From Sphingomonadales bacterium UBA6171 (GTDB lineage: Bacteria > Pseudomonadota > Alphaproteobacteria > Sphingomonadales > Sphingomonadaceae), in assembly GCA_002422985.1 (NCBI GenBank), contig DITZ01000048.1, positions 110,668 through 122,016 of the forward strand: DNA of 11,349 nt, written 5' to 3'. Each line of letters starts with the position of its first letter. Position 1 is the stretch's first letter. The translations under genes were made by a program, and so were the position numbers. Shown piece by piece: positions 10,622-11,349 of this stretch. A model generated the notes under the pieces. The model was not told the origin of the DNA, made no database searches, and was given only the letters and a program-made list of their open reading frames with translations.

Positions 10622-11349
10622 GTGTCTGAGGGTAATCGCAAGCCGCCGTCTCCGCTGGTTCGCAACCTGTTGATGTGGGCGGGCATCCTGCTGGCGCTGG
10701 TGCTGCTGGTGCAGGTGTTTCAGGGGCCTTCGTCCAAGTCCGAGCGCGGGGCGCAGGAAATCGCCTATTCGGATTTTCTGGCCAAGGTGGATGAGGGCCA
10801 GGTGAAGGAAGTGGCGATCGCTGGCCGGCAGATCAGTGGCAAGCTGACAAATGATCAGGTTTTCCAGACCCATAATCCAGGCGACATGCAGCTGGTGGAG
10901 CGGCTGCGGACGAAGAATGTGCGCTTTGATGCGGTGCCGGAGGATCGGCCCGGCCTGTTGCAGCAGGTGATTGTGGGCGCGCTGCCGTTTCTGATCATGA
11001 TCGGCATCTGGATATTCTTCATGCGGCAGATGCAGAACGGCCAGGGGCGCGGCGCGATGGGCTTCGGCAAATCGCGGGCAAAGCTGCTGACGGAAAAGCA
11101 TGGCAAGGTGACGTTCGACGATGTGGCCGGCATCGACGAGGCGCGCGAGGAATTGCAGGAGATCGTGGATTTCCTGAAGGACCCGTCGAAATTTCACCGG
11201 CTGGGCGGCAAGATTCCCAAGGGCGCGCTGCTGGTAGGCCCGCCGGGCACCGGCAAAACGCTGCTGGCGCGGGCGATTGCCGGCGAGGCGAATGTGCCGT
11301 TTTTCACCATTTCGGGCTCGGATTTCGTGGAAATGTTCGTGGGCGTCGG
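10622..11349 (+). CDS. ftsH: ATP-dependent zinc metalloprotease FtsH, 3'-truncated by window edge
   Basis: The essential membrane-anchored AAA+ protease that degrades misfolded membrane proteins and unstable regulators. 242 of an expected 640 or so residues are present. Visible in order: a short cytoplasmic N-terminus, membrane helix 1 (about 16-33, LLMWAGILLALVLLVQVF), a periplasmic domain (about 35-112), membrane helix 2 (about 116-134, ALPFLIMIGIWIFFM), the FtsH linker GRGAMGFGKSRAKLL, then VTFDDVAGIDEAREELQEIVDFL and Walker A GPPGTGKT (206-213). The pore-loop motif FVEMFVGV is the last thing seen. Walker B, the SRH and the zinc site HExxH lie beyond the window. The start is GTG 10622 with AAAGGGA five bases upstream. 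In many proteobacteria tilS precedes ftsH; here mmcB is divergent instead, so ftsH begins a new transcription unit. Confidence 0.97.
   Translation, partial: MSEGNRKPPSPLVRNLLMWAGILLALVLLVQVFQGPSSKSERGAQEIAYSDFLAKVDEGQVKEVAIAGRQISGKLTNDQVFQTHNPGDMQLVERLRTKNVRFDAVPEDRPGLLQQVIVGALPFLIMIGIWIFFMRQMQNGQGRGAMGFGKSRAKLLTEKHGKVTFDDVAGIDEAREELQEIVDFLKDPSKFHRLGGKIPKGALLVGPPGTGKTLLARAIAGEANVPFFTISGSDFVEMFVGV

Overview
The window is GC-rich DNA from an alphaproteobacterium, most likely a sphingomonad. This rests on gene content and protein style (a ppsR-maf-aroE block, an MmcB protein, a PrsK/PrsR pair, an alphaproteobacterial-type LexA box), not on a database match. Both window ends cut through genes: ppsR is missing its N-terminus at base 1 and ftsH is missing its C-terminal part at base 11349.

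Layout. 1-2113 (+): ppsR', maf and aroE, joined by 4-base ATGA overlaps (central metabolism control, nucleotide sanitation, shikimate pathway). 2114-2262: a short gap carrying a REP-like palindromic repeat. 2263-4709 (+): a 2-oxoglutarate/Fe(II) oxygenase of the isopenicillin N synthase type, coupled by an ATGA overlap to a secreted PhoA-type alkaline phosphatase. 4710-5059: a gap holding a three-copy 11-bp tandem repeat, a small minus-strand gene of 50 codons (4806-4958), and overlapping divergent promoter candidates. 5060-8598 (+): prsK and prsR, a membrane histidine kinase and a sigma-54-dependent response regulator that are markers of PEP-CTERM/exosortase (XrtA) systems. No exosortase and no PEP-CTERM substrate is present here. 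8570-9166 (-): an unrecognised protein convergent with and overlapping prsR. 9313-9909 (+): a divergent TetR-type regulator. 9920-10372 (-): mmcB, a PD-(D/E)xK-like DNA repair protein. 10622-end (+): ftsH.

The main regulatory finding is a perfect alphaproteobacterial SOS box, GTTC-N7-GTTC at 10490-10504. It overlaps the -10 of a minus-strand promoter that should drive mmcB, matching what is known of SOS-controlled mmcB in Caulobacter. The predicted transcript would start at an ATG (10487) that is one base out of frame with mmcB. This suggests either a 33-codon leader ORF ahead of a TTG-started mmcB, or a frameshifted N-terminus. Several genes here (small gene, 8570-9166 gene, tetR, mmcB leader) share a -10-like box 5-6 bases before ATG and lack a Shine-Dalgarno sequence, which is the architecture expected of leaderless mRNAs.

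I see no CRISPR array, tRNA, rRNA, insertion sequence or prophage. The long antisense ORFs are high-GC shadows. I do not see a clearly novel multi-gene system. The best leads are the mmcB SOS/leader arrangement, the orphan PrsK/PrsR pair with its promoter region, and the oxygenase-phosphatase pair.
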